Shown here in pieces: positions 18,376 through 27,284 of a stretch of DNA of 64,000 nucleotides. The translations under genes and the position numbers were made by a program. Position 1 is the first letter of the stretch. The number at the start of each line of letters is the position of its first letter. The notes under the pieces were generated by a model. It did not search any database, was not told the origin of the DNA, and saw only the letters and a list, made by a program, of their open reading frames with translations. This DNA comes from Hymenobacter cellulosilyticus (GTDB taxonomy: Bacteria; Bacteroidota; Bacteroidia; Cytophagales; Hymenobacteraceae), in assembly GCF_022919215.1 (NCBI RefSeq), contig NZ_CP095046.1, forward strand, positions 2,222,501 through 2,286,500, in the 5' to 3' direction.

Positions 18376-19905
18376 ATGCGCGGTTTTTACCAACTGCTGG
18401 GCTTGGCTGTCGGTCTGCTATTAACGAGCTGTGGCACAACCGAGCCTGCACCGTTGCGCATCAGCGTGGTGGGCGACGTGCTGCTGGACCGGGGCGTGCC
18501 GGCGGCCCTGCAGCGCGACAGTAGCGCGTTGCGCCGCACCACCCGCCAACTCTGGGCCCAGAGTCGCTACGTAATTGGTAACCTGGAATGTCCGCTGGCT
18601 ACTGGTAGTCAGCCCGTGCAAAAGGCGTTTGCGTTTCGGGGGCGGGCCCAAGACGCGCAGTGGCTGCGGCGGTTGGGCTTTACGCAGCTCTCGTTGGCCA
18701 ACAACCACACGCTCGACCAGCAGCTCCCGGGCCTGCGGGCTACTTCCCAGGCATTGCAGCAGGCCGGAATAGCCGGTTTGGGCGTTGCCGCCGATTCGTT
18801 GGCCGGCTGCCGTCCCACGCTGCTGGGACCCGACAGCAGCGCCGCCGTTTTTGCTTATTCTGCCCTGCACCTGGGCGTGAAGGGCGAAAGTTGCCTGTGC
18901 AGTCGGGACTTTGCGGCGCTCTGCGAACGGGTAGCCACCTACAAAACCTTGTTTCCCCGCCGGGCTGTCATCGTGTATCTGCACTGGGGCACCGAGTACA
19001 GCGCTGAGCCTGAGCCGGCCCAGCGCCAGCAGGCCCGCGCCCTTATCGACTGCGGCGCGGCGGCCGTAGTCGGCGCGCACCCGCACGTGGTGCAGTCGGC
19101 GGAGTTTTACCGCGGCCGGCCCATCTTGTACAGCCTCGGCAACTTTCTCTTCGACCAGCAGGGTAGGGGCGCCGATTTGGCCGTGCAGGCCGATTTCGAC
19201 GTGCGCGACGGGCAGGTAGTCGCCACCTGGATTCGGCCGCTGCGCCTGCGCGGCCCCCTGCCGCAGCCCGCCGACGCGCCAGCCCGCACCGCACTAGCTG
19301 CTCGTTTGCTGGGTCTTGCCAAAAAAGTAAGGTTGGTTGCCGACGCGCCAGACCTGGGCTGGCAGCTGCTGCCCAACGCCCCGGCCACCCCCGCCGATAC
19401 CACGTCAGCGTTTATGACGCGCCACCTGACGCTGCCCGCAACGAGGACGCAGCCGGCCGCCACTGCGCGGCTGCGCTACCGCGCCCGGGCCCGGCAGTAC
19501 CAAGTGCACACAAGGGTTGATTCTCGGACCACGCTGCTGGATCTGGGCTTTCCGCTCTACCGCTTCACCCAGGGCGACGTGGACAATGACGGGCAGCCAG
19601 ACCTGCTGGTGGGCCCGATAAAAGCCACGCGCTTCGACTCCACCGTGCGCCGGCGCCTGTTTGTGTACCGGCTGCGGGAAGGCCGCTGGGTGCCCCGCTG
19701 GCTGGGTTCCCAGGTAGTACACCGGCTGCTGTATTTTCGGCCGGCGCGTCGTGCGGATGGACGCACCGTTGTGCTTACCTTGGAGCGGGCTCCCGATGGC
19801 CGCTACTACGTGGGACGCTACTACTGGCAAGGATTCGGGCTAACACTCGACCGGTTTATTCATCAAAGCCGCTCTTTGGACGCGGCCTATTTTCAGTTTA
19901 TCTAA
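18376..19905 (+). CDS. CapA/PgsA-family lipoprotein with C-terminal repeat-like region
   Basis: 509 residues. The leader ends L-L-T-S-C-G, a strong lipobox, so lipidation at Cys about residue 18 is likely. Residues about 28-300 are the CapA metallophosphatase-like domain: VVGDVLLDRG, NLECPLA, SLANNHTLDQ, YLHWGTEY, GAHPHVVQ and LGNFLFDQQ, with metal-ligand Asp, Asn and His residues in place. The last 200 residues contain D-V-D-N-D-G-Q-P-D-L-L-V-G, like an FG-GAP/Ca-binding unit. CapA relatives act in poly-glutamate capsule or wall modification; here no capB/C partners are present. Probably a surface enzyme of unknown substrate. Confidence 0.85.
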   Translation: MRGFYQLLGLAVGLLLTSCGTTEPAPLRISVVGDVLLDRGVPAALQRDSSALRRTTRQLWAQSRYVIGNLECPLATGSQPVQKAFAFRGRAQDAQWLRRLGFTQLSLANNHTLDQQLPGLRATSQALQQAGIAGLGVAADSLAGCRPTLLGPDSSAAVFAYSALHLGVKGESCLCSRDFAALCERVATYKTLFPRRAVIVYLHWGTEYSAEPEPAQRQQARALIDCGAAAVVGAHPHVVQSAEFYRGRPILYSLGNFLFDQQGRGADLAVQADFDVRDGQVVATWIRPLRLRGPLPQPADAPARTALAARLLGLAKKVRLVADAPDLGWQLLPNAPATPADTTSAFMTRHLTLPATRTQPAATARLRYRARARQYQVHTRVDSRTTLLDLGFPLYRFTQGDVDNDGQPDLLVGPIKATRFDSTVRRRLFVYRLREGRWVPRWLGSQVVHRLLYFRPARRADGRTVVLTLERAPDGRYYVGRYYWQGFGLTLDRFIHQSRSLDAAYFQFI

Positions 19906-19924
19906 GTTATAAAGCAGCCTTTTA

Positions 19925-22486
19925 ATGAATCGTAACGCAGTAATTGGGGTCGTTGTGGCCGTGCTCGTGGCTGTGGGAGCTGGTTTATTTTTCTGGCTGC
20001 GGCCCGCTGCTCAACCCGTGGCCCCGGGCCCGGCAGCAGCCCCGGTGTCGGCTGTGCCACAGCTTACGGCTTCGGTGCACGATAATGGCTTCGGGGAGAA
20101 AGTGCACGTGCTACCCGCCGCCAATAAGCAGCTGCTGACCAGCTACTACCAGCGGCCCTACATCAAAGAGTATTACGAGGAAGATTACTACCGGGAGTTC
20201 AGCCCCGAAAGTGCCCACCAGGCCCCGCTGCCCACCTTCGACTATAACCAAAGCCTGGCCGGCAAGTCTTACCTCGACCTGCTACTGCTGCGCAACACGG
20301 TGTACGCCCGCAACGGCTACTGCTTTCTGAACGTCACGGCGCGGCAGTATTTCAGCAAGCAAAGCTGGTACCGGCCCGTGTGGAGCGAGGCCATTACCGA
20401 CAGCACCGGCCGGGAACTGCAGCCCGCCGATTCGGTGATGCAGGTGCCGCTCAACCCGCAGGAACTGGCCTTTGTGCAGCGCGTGCACGCCCGCGAAACC
20501 GAGCTGCTGCAACAGCGCGAAACCCGGCAGAACGGCTACGCAATGGTGGGCTTCGACTACGTCACGAATCAGCGTGACCTGCTGGTGACGCCACCCATGC
20601 GCGCGGTGCTCAACCGCAACAACTTCGTGCTGGTGCCCACCCGCGAAGAGCAGCTTTTCTACATCTACGACCAGAACCAGTACGATTTTACCCCCAACTT
20701 TATTACCACCGACCTGGTACTGCAGCTGCTGCACAAGTACCTGAACGGCATTCTGAGCGACGTGGAAGAGCAGCGCCTGGGCCCCGTGGTGGCTACCGTG
20801 CTAAGTCAGGGCGTGGGGCAGGCCCAACAACTAGCCCAAGGCGCCCAGCAGCCCCAGGCCCGCGACGCAGCCGAGTGGGCCGTGGCCTATTACGGCGTGG
20901 CCCGGGCCCTGCTCACCGGCGCACCGCTGCCCGCCAGTGGCGCTTATACCGCTGCCGCAGCTCGGGAAGTGGCCTTGTGCACGGTGGCGGAAGGCCGTCA
21001 GTCGGTGCTGCTGCAGGATACGCTCTTCGACTATGCCGTGTGCAAGCCCCGGGGCATGTATACCCGCAACGATACCACGCGCCGCTATTTCCGGACGGTA
21101 AAATGGCTGAACTCGGCCCCCGTGTTTCTGGATTCCGACGCCGGTGTGCTGCGCGCCGTGGCCCTGGCTCAGGCGTTGGCGGGCAGCACAGCCGGGCAGC
21201 GCGGCTTTGAAAATCTGACCCAAGTGCTGGACGTGCTGGTCGGCGACGAGGACAACCGCTCATTGACTCACCTGCTGCGTCTGCTCAAAACCCGCTACCC
21301 CGGCCAGACGCTCGACCAGCTCTCGGCTCCGGCCACGCTGGCCGTCATTCGCCGGGAACTGGTGGCCGCCGGCACCGACCGAATCCGGGTGAAGGGTGCC
21401 TCGGCCCACGCGACGGTGGCGGTGGAGCGTCCCAAGCTGCTGTTTACGGCCGGCCGCTACACTTTTGATGGAGAAATACTGTCGCGCCTGACCAACGTGC
21501 TGCGGCCCAAGCCCCGGCAGGACCCGCCCCGGCCGTTTCCCAAGGGCCTCGACGTATTCGCCACCTTCGGCAACCGCACTGCCCAGGATATCCTGCTTAC
21601 TCAGTACCGGGAAGCTTCCCGCTGGCCGGCTTACCCTGACACGCTGCGGGCGCTGCAGCGGCAGTTCGCGGGCTTCAAGAACTGGGACCAGAACCTGTAT
21701 ACCAAGACCATGCAGCTGCTGTTGGCGCTCAACGCGCCGGCCCCCGCGCCACAGCAGCTGCCGCTCTTTGCCCGCACTCCGGCCTGGCAGAAGCGCAACC
21801 TGAGCACGGCCTTGGGCGGCTGGGCCGAACTCAAGCACGACCTGCTGCTTTACACCGAGCAGCCTTCGGGCGCCGAAGCCGGCGGGCCCGGCGGGGGGCC
21901 GCCACCGCCGCGCCACCTGAGCTACGTAGAGCCCAACCTGCCGTTCTGGGAGGCAGCTCTGGCCTTGCTCACCCAACAAGACCGCAGCCTGACCCGCCTG
22001 CGCGCCAACACCGCCCACTTGGCCGGGCTCAACAAAGAAATCCGGGAGCTCATAACCCGCCTGCGCGACATCAGTGCCAAGGAAATCCGGCACGAGCGGC
22101 TAACGGTGGAGGAAATGGAAAAGCTGACCTGGATTGGCGGAGAAGTGGAAACCCTGACTTTCCGCATCCTCAAAACCCAGCAGCTGCCCGACCGGGAGCG
22201 GCACGTGGCCCTGGTAGCCGATGTGTACAGCTTTAACCAGGAAGTGCTGGAAGAAGCCGTGGGCGCCGTCGACGCCCTGTATGTGGTAGTCGACATTGAG
22301 GGCGCGCCGGTGCTGGCCCGGGGCGCGGCCTTTAGCTACTACGAGTTTATCAGCAAGGAGCGCCTCACCGACGAAGAGTGGCAGGCCCAGCTCGGGCAGC
22401 AGGCTCCGGCCCGGCCCATCTGGCTGCAGGAGTTTATTGTGCCCGTCAAACAGTTGGCCAGCAAGGAAGGCGGCCGGTTTGACTAG
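19925..22486 (+). CDS. YARHG and DUF3160 domain membrane-anchored protein
   Basis: 853 residues. One N-terminal transmembrane anchor (about 5-27) precedes a YARHG-type domain at about 115-160 (LLLLRNTVYARNGYCF, then S-W-Y-R-P). From about 225 to the end runs the large DUF3160 region, recognisable by F-I-T-T-D-L-V-L-Q-L-L-H-K-Y and W-P-A-Y-P-D-T. A Gly/Pro-rich linker (G-G-P-G-G-G-P-P-P-P) lies near residue 660. Function is unknown; the anchor and domain content suggest a large periplasmic body. It follows the CapA-like gene by 19 bases, so a shared transcript is likely. The frame is intact. Confidence 0.82.
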   Translation: MNRNAVIGVVVAVLVAVGAGLFFWLRPAAQPVAPGPAAAPVSAVPQLTASVHDNGFGEKVHVLPAANKQLLTSYYQRPYIKEYYEEDYYREFSPESAHQAPLPTFDYNQSLAGKSYLDLLLLRNTVYARNGYCFLNVTARQYFSKQSWYRPVWSEAITDSTGRELQPADSVMQVPLNPQELAFVQRVHARETELLQQRETRQNGYAMVGFDYVTNQRDLLVTPPMRAVLNRNNFVLVPTREEQLFYIYDQNQYDFTPNFITTDLVLQLLHKYLNGILSDVEEQRLGPVVATVLSQGVGQAQQLAQGAQQPQARDAAEWAVAYYGVARALLTGAPLPASGAYTAAAAREVALCTVAEGRQSVLLQDTLFDYAVCKPRGMYTRNDTTRRYFRTVKWLNSAPVFLDSDAGVLRAVALAQALAGSTAGQRGFENLTQVLDVLVGDEDNRSLTHLLRLLKTRYPGQTLDQLSAPATLAVIRRELVAAGTDRIRVKGASAHATVAVERPKLLFTAGRYTFDGEILSRLTNVLRPKPRQDPPRPFPKGLDVFATFGNRTAQDILLTQYREASRWPAYPDTLRALQRQFAGFKNWDQNLYTKTMQLLLALNAPAPAPQQLPLFARTPAWQKRNLSTALGGWAELKHDLLLYTEQPSGAEAGGPGGGPPPPRHLSYVEPNLPFWEAALALLTQQDRSLTRLRANTAHLAGLNKEIRELITRLRDISAKEIRHERLTVEEMEKLTWIGGEVETLTFRILKTQQLPDRERHVALVADVYSFNQEVLEEAVGAVDALYVVVDIEGAPVLARGAAFSYYEFISKERLTDEEWQAQLGQQAPARPIWLQEFIVPVKQLASKEGGRFD

Positions 22487-22495
22487 CTAAAAGCC

Positions 22496-23458
22496 TTACG
22501 GATTCGTCACAACCACCTGCTCCGGCACGGGCTGATGCTGGCGCCGGGCCCGGCGCTGGTTCCACTGGTCGAGGATGGGATGAATGAGCACGCTAAGCAA
22601 AATGATGCATGTGCCCAGGTAAAAGCCGGTCGACATCTTTTCCTGAGACCCAAAAATCAGCACGGCCAGAATAATGCCGTACACGGGCTCCAGGTTGATG
22701 GTCAGGTTGATGACGAAAGCCGACAGCCGCTTCATCAATTCCACCGACGAGGAAAAGGCGTAGACCGTGCACACGCCGGCCAGCAGCAGCAGCCAGAACC
22801 AGTCGCCGACCCACGACCAGGGCGCCGGAAAGCCACTCATTTGCAGACGGAGGTGCAGCCCCTGGCCCTGGGTAAAATAGCGGCTGTACACTGGAAAGAA
22901 CAGCGCAATGCTCAGGCAGGCACCGGCCATTTCGTAAAACGTGAGCTTGAGCGGCGTGTGCTGCTTAACCAGCTTGGAGTTGAGCACGCTAAAAAGCGCT
23001 GATAATCCCGCCGAAATAATGGCCACGCCCAAACCCAGCAGCTGGTCTAGTTCGGCCTGCGACACCAGGTACAGGCCCACCATCGTGAGCAGGCCCAGCC
23101 CGACTTCGTAAGCCCGCACCCGCCGCCAAAGCAGCAGAGGCTCCAGCAAGGACGTCCACAGCGCCAGGGTGGCCAGGCCCGCCAGACACACGCTCACCGA
23201 GGATAGCCGGGCCGCTAAGAAGAAGGTAATCCAGTGCACGGCCACCAGGGAGCCCACGGCCAGCAGCCGCAGGGCTTGGGCCGGCGGCAAGCGCCAGTTC
23301 TGCTTGCGCAGCACAAGCAGTCCGCCCAGTCCCGCCGAAGCCAGCAACGTGCGCCAGAACACCAGCTCCACCGGCGGCAGCGAAATCAGCTTGCCCAGAA
23401 TGGCCGTGAAGCCCCACAGCAGGACGATGAAGTGCAGACGCAGGTAGTCTTTGAGCAT
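22496..23458 (-). CDS. EamA/DMT-family transporter
   Basis: 320 residues with ten hydrophobic segments arranged as two EamA repeats. The first starts L-H-F-I-V-L-L-W-G-F-T-A-I-L-G-K (about 8-24). The second is visible near 180-290 (E-P-V-Y-G-I-I-L-A-V-L-I-F-G near 265). These are metabolite exporters of the inner membrane; the substrate cannot be told. The C-terminus is polar and basic. The gene ends 9 bases from the convergent DUF3160 gene and follows the LptF/G gene on the same strand after a palindromic spacer. Confidence 0.9.
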   Translation of the reverse strand: MLKDYLRLHFIVLLWGFTAILGKLISLPPVELVFWRTLLASAGLGGLLVLRKQNWRLPPAQALRLLAVGSLVAVHWITFFLAARLSSVSVCLAGLATLALWTSLLEPLLLWRRVRAYEVGLGLLTMVGLYLVSQAELDQLLGLGVAIISAGLSALFSVLNSKLVKQHTPLKLTFYEMAGACLSIALFFPVYSRYFTQGQGLHLRLQMSGFPAPWSWVGDWFWLLLLAGVCTVYAFSSSVELMKRLSAFVINLTINLEPVYGIILAVLIFGSQEKMSTGFYLGTCIILLSVLIHPILDQWNQRRARRQHQPVPEQVVVTNP

Positions 23459-23466
23459 AAAGCGGA

Positions 23467-23571
23467 AGTGGTGAGATAGTGAGATATTGAACTAGTGAGT
23501 TGTCGTTCAAGCTGCACCAGCTGCGCAGTCGGAACAGAAAACTCACTATTTCACCAGCTCACCATTTCACT
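23467..23571. repeat. Imperfect palindrome of GTGAG/CTCAC units
   Basis: The left arm (23467-23500) is built of GGTGAGATAGTGAG-like units. The right arm (23541-23571) reads ACTCACTATTTCACC followed by AGCTCACCATTTCAC, the inverse with mismatches. It lies between the LptF/G-family gene and the EamA gene, both leftward. It resembles in design, not sequence, the CACATT palindrome at 11269. Confidence 0.65.
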
Positions 23572-23572
23572 G

Positions 23573-24649
23573 TTATTGCGGAACGAAGCGGTAAAGGGCC
23601 AGCCCAATGCCGGTGAAAATGATGCTGGGCACCCAGGCGGCCAGCATGGGGCTCATGTCCCCGACCTGGGCCAGGTTGCGGCTCAGAATCACGAAAATCA
23701 GGAAGACGAAGGCCAGCACGAAGCCCAGCGCAATCTGCCCACCCACCCCGGCCCGCGACTTGCGGGCACTCAGAATTACGCCGATGGTGGTCAGGATGAA
23801 AATGGCGTACGGGTAGGCAAACCGCTCGTATTTCTCACTCAGGTACACCTGGGTATCGTCGGCGCCCCGGTCAATCTTCTGCTGAATGTAGGCGTTGAGC
23901 TCGGGCAAAGTCAGGGTTTCGGACAGGCGCCAGGTGCTGGCAAAGTCCTTGGGGTAAAGGTTCAGGGTGGTGTCGCGGGCGGGAATGGTCTGCAGCTTTT
24001 CCTGCTGCCCGTTGAAGGTGCGCACCAGCTGCGGGGTGAGCTTCCAGGCCCGGCGCGTCGAGTCCCAGGTAATGGCGTCGGCCGTCATGCGGCGCTTGAG
24101 CGTGGTGCCCTCAATGGTTTCCAGCGCGAAGCGGTAGCCCACGTTGTTCACGTTGTCGTAGCTTTCCATATACACGTAGGCCTTGGGCCCAATCTTGATA
24201 TGGATGTTGCGCGCGTCGTAGCGGTAGGGGTTCTTGATGTACTTTTTCTCGAAGGCCACTCGGGTTTTGTTGGCCATCGGAATGCCCCAGCCGATGAGGC
24301 CGAAGGTGATGACGCCGATGACGAAAGCGCCCATCCAGTACGGCACCAGCAGCCGCTGAAAACTCACGCCACTGGCCAGAATAGCCACAATCTCGGTGCG
24401 CGCCGCCAGCCGGGCCGTCACGAAAACAACCGCAATAAACACCGTGATGGGGGAGAGCAGGTTGGCGTAGTACGGAAACAGGTTGACGTAATACTCCGAA
24501 ATAATCTTGCCCGCCGAGAGGTTGTGCTGAATGAAGTCGTCGTTTTTCTCCGTGAAGTCAATCACGCAGATAACGCTCACCAGCACCACCACGACAAAGA
24601 AAAACGAGGTGAGGAATTTCAGCAGTATGTATTTATCGAGGAGCTTCAT
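23573..24649 (-). CDS. LptF/LptG (YjgP/YjgQ) family permease
   Basis: 358 residues. It starts M-K-L-L-D-K-Y-I-L-L-K-F-L, the typical opening of the family, then shows transmembrane helices at about 12-32, 55-75 and 100-120. A periplasmic beta-jellyroll-like region (about 140-260) precedes three more helices in the last 90 residues. LptF/G form the inner-membrane channel of the lipopolysaccharide exporter with LptB2; which of the two this is cannot be told. It lies downstream of tgt, a common Bacteroidota pairing, but here the two are separated by a 148-base repeat element. Confidence 0.92.
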   Translation of the reverse strand: MKLLDKYILLKFLTSFFFVVVVLVSVICVIDFTEKNDDFIQHNLSAGKIISEYYVNLFPYYANLLSPITVFIAVVFVTARLAARTEIVAILASGVSFQRLLVPYWMGAFVIGVITFGLIGWGIPMANKTRVAFEKKYIKNPYRYDARNIHIKIGPKAYVYMESYDNVNNVGYRFALETIEGTTLKRRMTADAITWDSTRRAWKLTPQLVRTFNGQQEKLQTIPARDTTLNLYPKDFASTWRLSETLTLPELNAYIQQKIDRGADDTQVYLSEKYERFAYPYAIFILTTIGVILSARKSRAGVGGQIALGFVLAFVFLIFVILSRNLAQVGDMSPMLAAWVPSIIFTGIGLALYRFVPQ

Positions 24650-24662
24650 TTACTAAGTTGAG

Positions 24663-24810
24663 TGTCATTGCGAGGCACGAAGCAATCCGTCCTTTGCGAA
24701 GGTAGTCATGTCCTTTTACCAGAAAGCCTTTATCAGAAAAGGTGTGTCAAGCTAGAAAGCGCAGTACATTTCAGAGGACGGATTGCTTCGGCTTCCGCCT
24801 CGCAATGACA
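24663..24810. repeat. Nested inverted-repeat element, copy B
   Basis: Ends TGTCATTGCGAGGC and GCCTCGCAATGACA are perfect inverses. Inner AAGCAATCCGTCC pairs with GGACGGATTGCTT. The central hairpin of copy A is decayed here. It is inserted between tgt and the LptF/G-family gene, within what would otherwise be an operon. Confidence 0.88.
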
Positions 24811-24821
24811 GCCTTTTAACC

Positions 24822-25952
24822 TTACAGGCGGGTCATGACCTGCTTCACCATCTTGTCTTTCCAGTCGCGGAAGGTGCCGGCAATGATTTGCTCCCGGGCC
24901 TGCTGCACCAGCCAGAGGTAGAACGACAGGTTGTGAATCGAGGCAATCTGCGGGCCGAGCATTTCCTGGCTCTGAAACAAGTGCCGAACGTAGGAACGGG
25001 AATAAAACGTACTCACGTAGCCGCCTAATTCCTGGTCAATCGGCTCAAAGTCCATTTGCCACTTCTTGTTGGTGATGTTCATGATGCCCTGCGTGGTAAA
25101 CAGCATGCCGTTGCGGGCGTTGCGGGTCGGCATCACGCAGTCGAACATGTCCACACCCAGGGCAATGTTTTCCAGGATGTTGGCCGGCGTGCCCACGCCC
25201 ATCAGGTAGCGGGGCTTGTCCTTGGGCAGAATGTCGCAGACCAGCTCGGTCATCTCATACATCATGTCGGCCGGCTCGCCCACGCTCAGGCCGCCGATGG
25301 CGTTGCCCTCGCGCCCTTGCTCGGCGATAAACTCGGCCGACTTCACTCGCAAATCCTTAAACGTCGAGCCCTGCACGATGGGAAACAGCGTCTGGTCGTA
25401 GCCGTAGTGGCCCTCGGTGCTGTCGAACCGCTCGATGCAGCGCTTGAGCCAGCGGTGTGTCATGTCCAGGGAGCGCGCGGCGTAGTCGTACTCGCAGGGC
25501 CAGGGCGTGCACTCGTCGAAGGCCATCATGATGTCGGCCCCGATGGTGCGCTGAATGTCCATCACCCCCTCGGGCGAAAACAGGTGCTGGCTCCCATCAA
25601 TGTGGGAGCGGAACTTGACGCCTTCCTCCTTGATCTTGCGCGTGCCGCTGAGCGAGTACACCTGGTAGCCGCCCGAGTCGGTGAGGATAGGCCGGTCCCA
25701 GCCGTTGAACTTGTGCAGGCCGCCAGCGGCGCGCAGCACGTCGAGGCCCGGGCGTAGGTACAAGTGGTAAGTGTTGCCGAGAATAATCTGGGCTTTGATA
25801 TCGTCTTTCAGGTCGCGCTGCTGCACGGCCTTCACGGTGCCGGCCGTGCCCACTGGCATAAAAATGGGCGTCTGAATGGCGCCGTGGGCCGTGTGTACCA
25901 CCCCGGCGCGGGCTTTGGATTGGGGGTCGTGCGCTACTAAATCGAAGGTCAT
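24822..25952 (-). CDS. tgt: tRNA-guanine transglycosylase
   Basis: 376 residues; exchanges the wobble guanine of GUN anticodons for the queuine precursor. Catalytic motifs are present: TDSGGYQVYSL, MAFDECTPWP, G-G-L-S-V-G-E-P, and the nucleophile Asp in GVDMFDCVMPTRNARNG. The usual zinc site C-x-C-x-x-C before the final His is missing: the stretch reads D-Q-E-L-G-G-Y-V-S-T-F with no Cys, although the following R-S-Y-V-R-H-L-F and I-A-S-I-H-N-L are conserved. I recall the same loss in other Bacteroidota. Length is normal, frame intact. Confidence 0.96.
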   Translation of the reverse strand: MTFDLVAHDPQSKARAGVVHTAHGAIQTPIFMPVGTAGTVKAVQQRDLKDDIKAQIILGNTYHLYLRPGLDVLRAAGGLHKFNGWDRPILTDSGGYQVYSLSGTRKIKEEGVKFRSHIDGSQHLFSPEGVMDIQRTIGADIMMAFDECTPWPCEYDYAARSLDMTHRWLKRCIERFDSTEGHYGYDQTLFPIVQGSTFKDLRVKSAEFIAEQGREGNAIGGLSVGEPADMMYEMTELVCDILPKDKPRYLMGVGTPANILENIALGVDMFDCVMPTRNARNGMLFTTQGIMNITNKKWQMDFEPIDQELGGYVSTFYSRSYVRHLFQSQEMLGPQIASIHNLSFYLWLVQQAREQIIAGTFRDWKDKMVKQVMTRL

Positions 25953-26122
25953 GCTGGGAAGTCAGTTTCACGCAGGGTTTCGCGGTGATAAGCGCCGGGT
26001 CTCACAGTGTCGCTCTACAAAGCACTGTCCAACCCGACGGTTTTACTCCTTAAGATCCGGCGTGAAAGTCGTAATGATCTGCAAAGGTAAACCCTTACCA
26101 CGGTTCCCTCGTGTTGAATACC

Positions 26123-26130
26123 TACTTTTG
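26123..26130 (+). promoter_or_regulatory. Possible -7 box for the glycosyltransferase gene
   Basis: TACTTTTG fits TAnnTTTG and lies 23 bases before the TTG start. No TTTG is found at the expected distance upstream, so the call is tentative. Confidence 0.4.
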
Positions 26131-26153
26131 CCCACTTACCCAATTTCTACGCG

Positions 26154-27284
26154 TTGTCCGTCCCTTTTTCTCCCGCCATCTGGCTGCTGCTGGCCTCGGT
26201 GCTGGTGCAGCTGGGCTACGCGGCCTATTATTTTTTGCCCTTCGCCCTCCGGCCCGAAACTGCGCCACCCGCCGGTCCGGAGGCCGATGCCGAGCCCGTT
26301 TCGATTCTGGTCTGCGCCCACAACGAGCTGGAAAACCTGCGCCGTCTGCTTCCCTTGCTCTTGCAGCAGGATTACCCCGCTGGCTTCGAGATTGTCCTCA
26401 TCGATGACCGCAGCGGCGACGACACATATCTGTACGTGCAGCAGCTCACCCAGTACTACCCCAACGTGCGTTTGGTGTCCGTCGATAAGACTCCGGAAGG
26501 CCTGTCGCCAAAAAAATATGCGCTGACCTTGGGAATAAAAGTGGCCCGTCATCCGCGTCTGCTTTTTACCGATGCCGATTGTATTCCGGCTTCTAATCAG
26601 TGGGTTCGGCTGATGCAGCGCGGCTTCTCGCGGCCGGCCGACGTCGTTCTGGGCTATTCGGCCTACGCCGAAGCGCCCGGATTTTTAAATAAACTCGTCC
26701 GTTTTGAAACCCTGCTCACCGGAGCACAGTATCTGTCCTTCGCGTGGCGGGGGCAACCCTACATGGGCGTGGGCCGAAACTTGGCGTATACGCAGCAGTG
26801 CTTTCGCGCAACCAAAGGCTTTGCTTCCCATATCCGCAGCCTCGGCGGCGACGACGACCTGTTTGTGCAGGACGCCGTGCAGCAGCGGCAGCGGGTGGTT
26901 GTTGAGGCCGAGCCAGCTGCGCACACCCTGAGTGTACCAGCCGAAACCTGGCAAGCATGGTGGCGTCAAAAACGACGGCATTTGTCGGCCGGCCGGCACT
27001 ACCGGCTTGCCGATCGAATAAGAATCGGAAACTTTATTGGCACTAATCTGCTTTTTTATTTCACAACGTTGGTGCTGCTGTTTTCCCGCCCCGATTGGGT
27101 ACCTTTGACGGCCTTGTGGGGTATTCGTACTTCGGTCATATGTGTTGCATATGCCAAGCTTGGCCAACGACTCGATGACCGGCTACCCGTAGCTTTGTTG
27201 CCCGTTCTCGACGCTGTTTATTTTTTTTACTATCTAGCTCTGGGAATTTCGCTGTTCCTCTACCGTAACCTCCGATGGAAGTAA
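26154..27284 (+). CDS. Membrane-bound family 2 glycosyltransferase
   Basis: 376 residues. One N-terminal transmembrane helix (about 8-27) comes first. The GT2 catalytic domain follows, with V-S-I-L-V-C-A-H-N-E near 46, VLIDDRSGDD near 82 and the metal-binding D-A-D in L-F-T-D-A-D-C near 140. W-W-R-Q-K-R-R-H near 265 plays the part of the QxxRW acceptor motif. Two or three C-terminal helices complete it. No ATG is available upstream in frame before a stop, so TTG at 26154 is used. The substrate is not deducible. Its last 10 bases overlap the sigma factor gene, so the two are translationally linked. Confidence 0.87.
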   Translation: MSVPFSPAIWLLLASVLVQLGYAAYYFLPFALRPETAPPAGPEADAEPVSILVCAHNELENLRRLLPLLLQQDYPAGFEIVLIDDRSGDDTYLYVQQLTQYYPNVRLVSVDKTPEGLSPKKYALTLGIKVARHPRLLFTDADCIPASNQWVRLMQRGFSRPADVVLGYSAYAEAPGFLNKLVRFETLLTGAQYLSFAWRGQPYMGVGRNLAYTQQCFRATKGFASHIRSLGGDDDLFVQDAVQQRQRVVVEAEPAAHTLSVPAETWQAWWRQKRRHLSAGRHYRLADRIRIGNFIGTNLLFYFTTLVLLFSRPDWVPLTALWGIRTSVICVAYAKLGQRLDDRLPVALLPVLDAVYFFYYLALGISLFLYRNLRWK

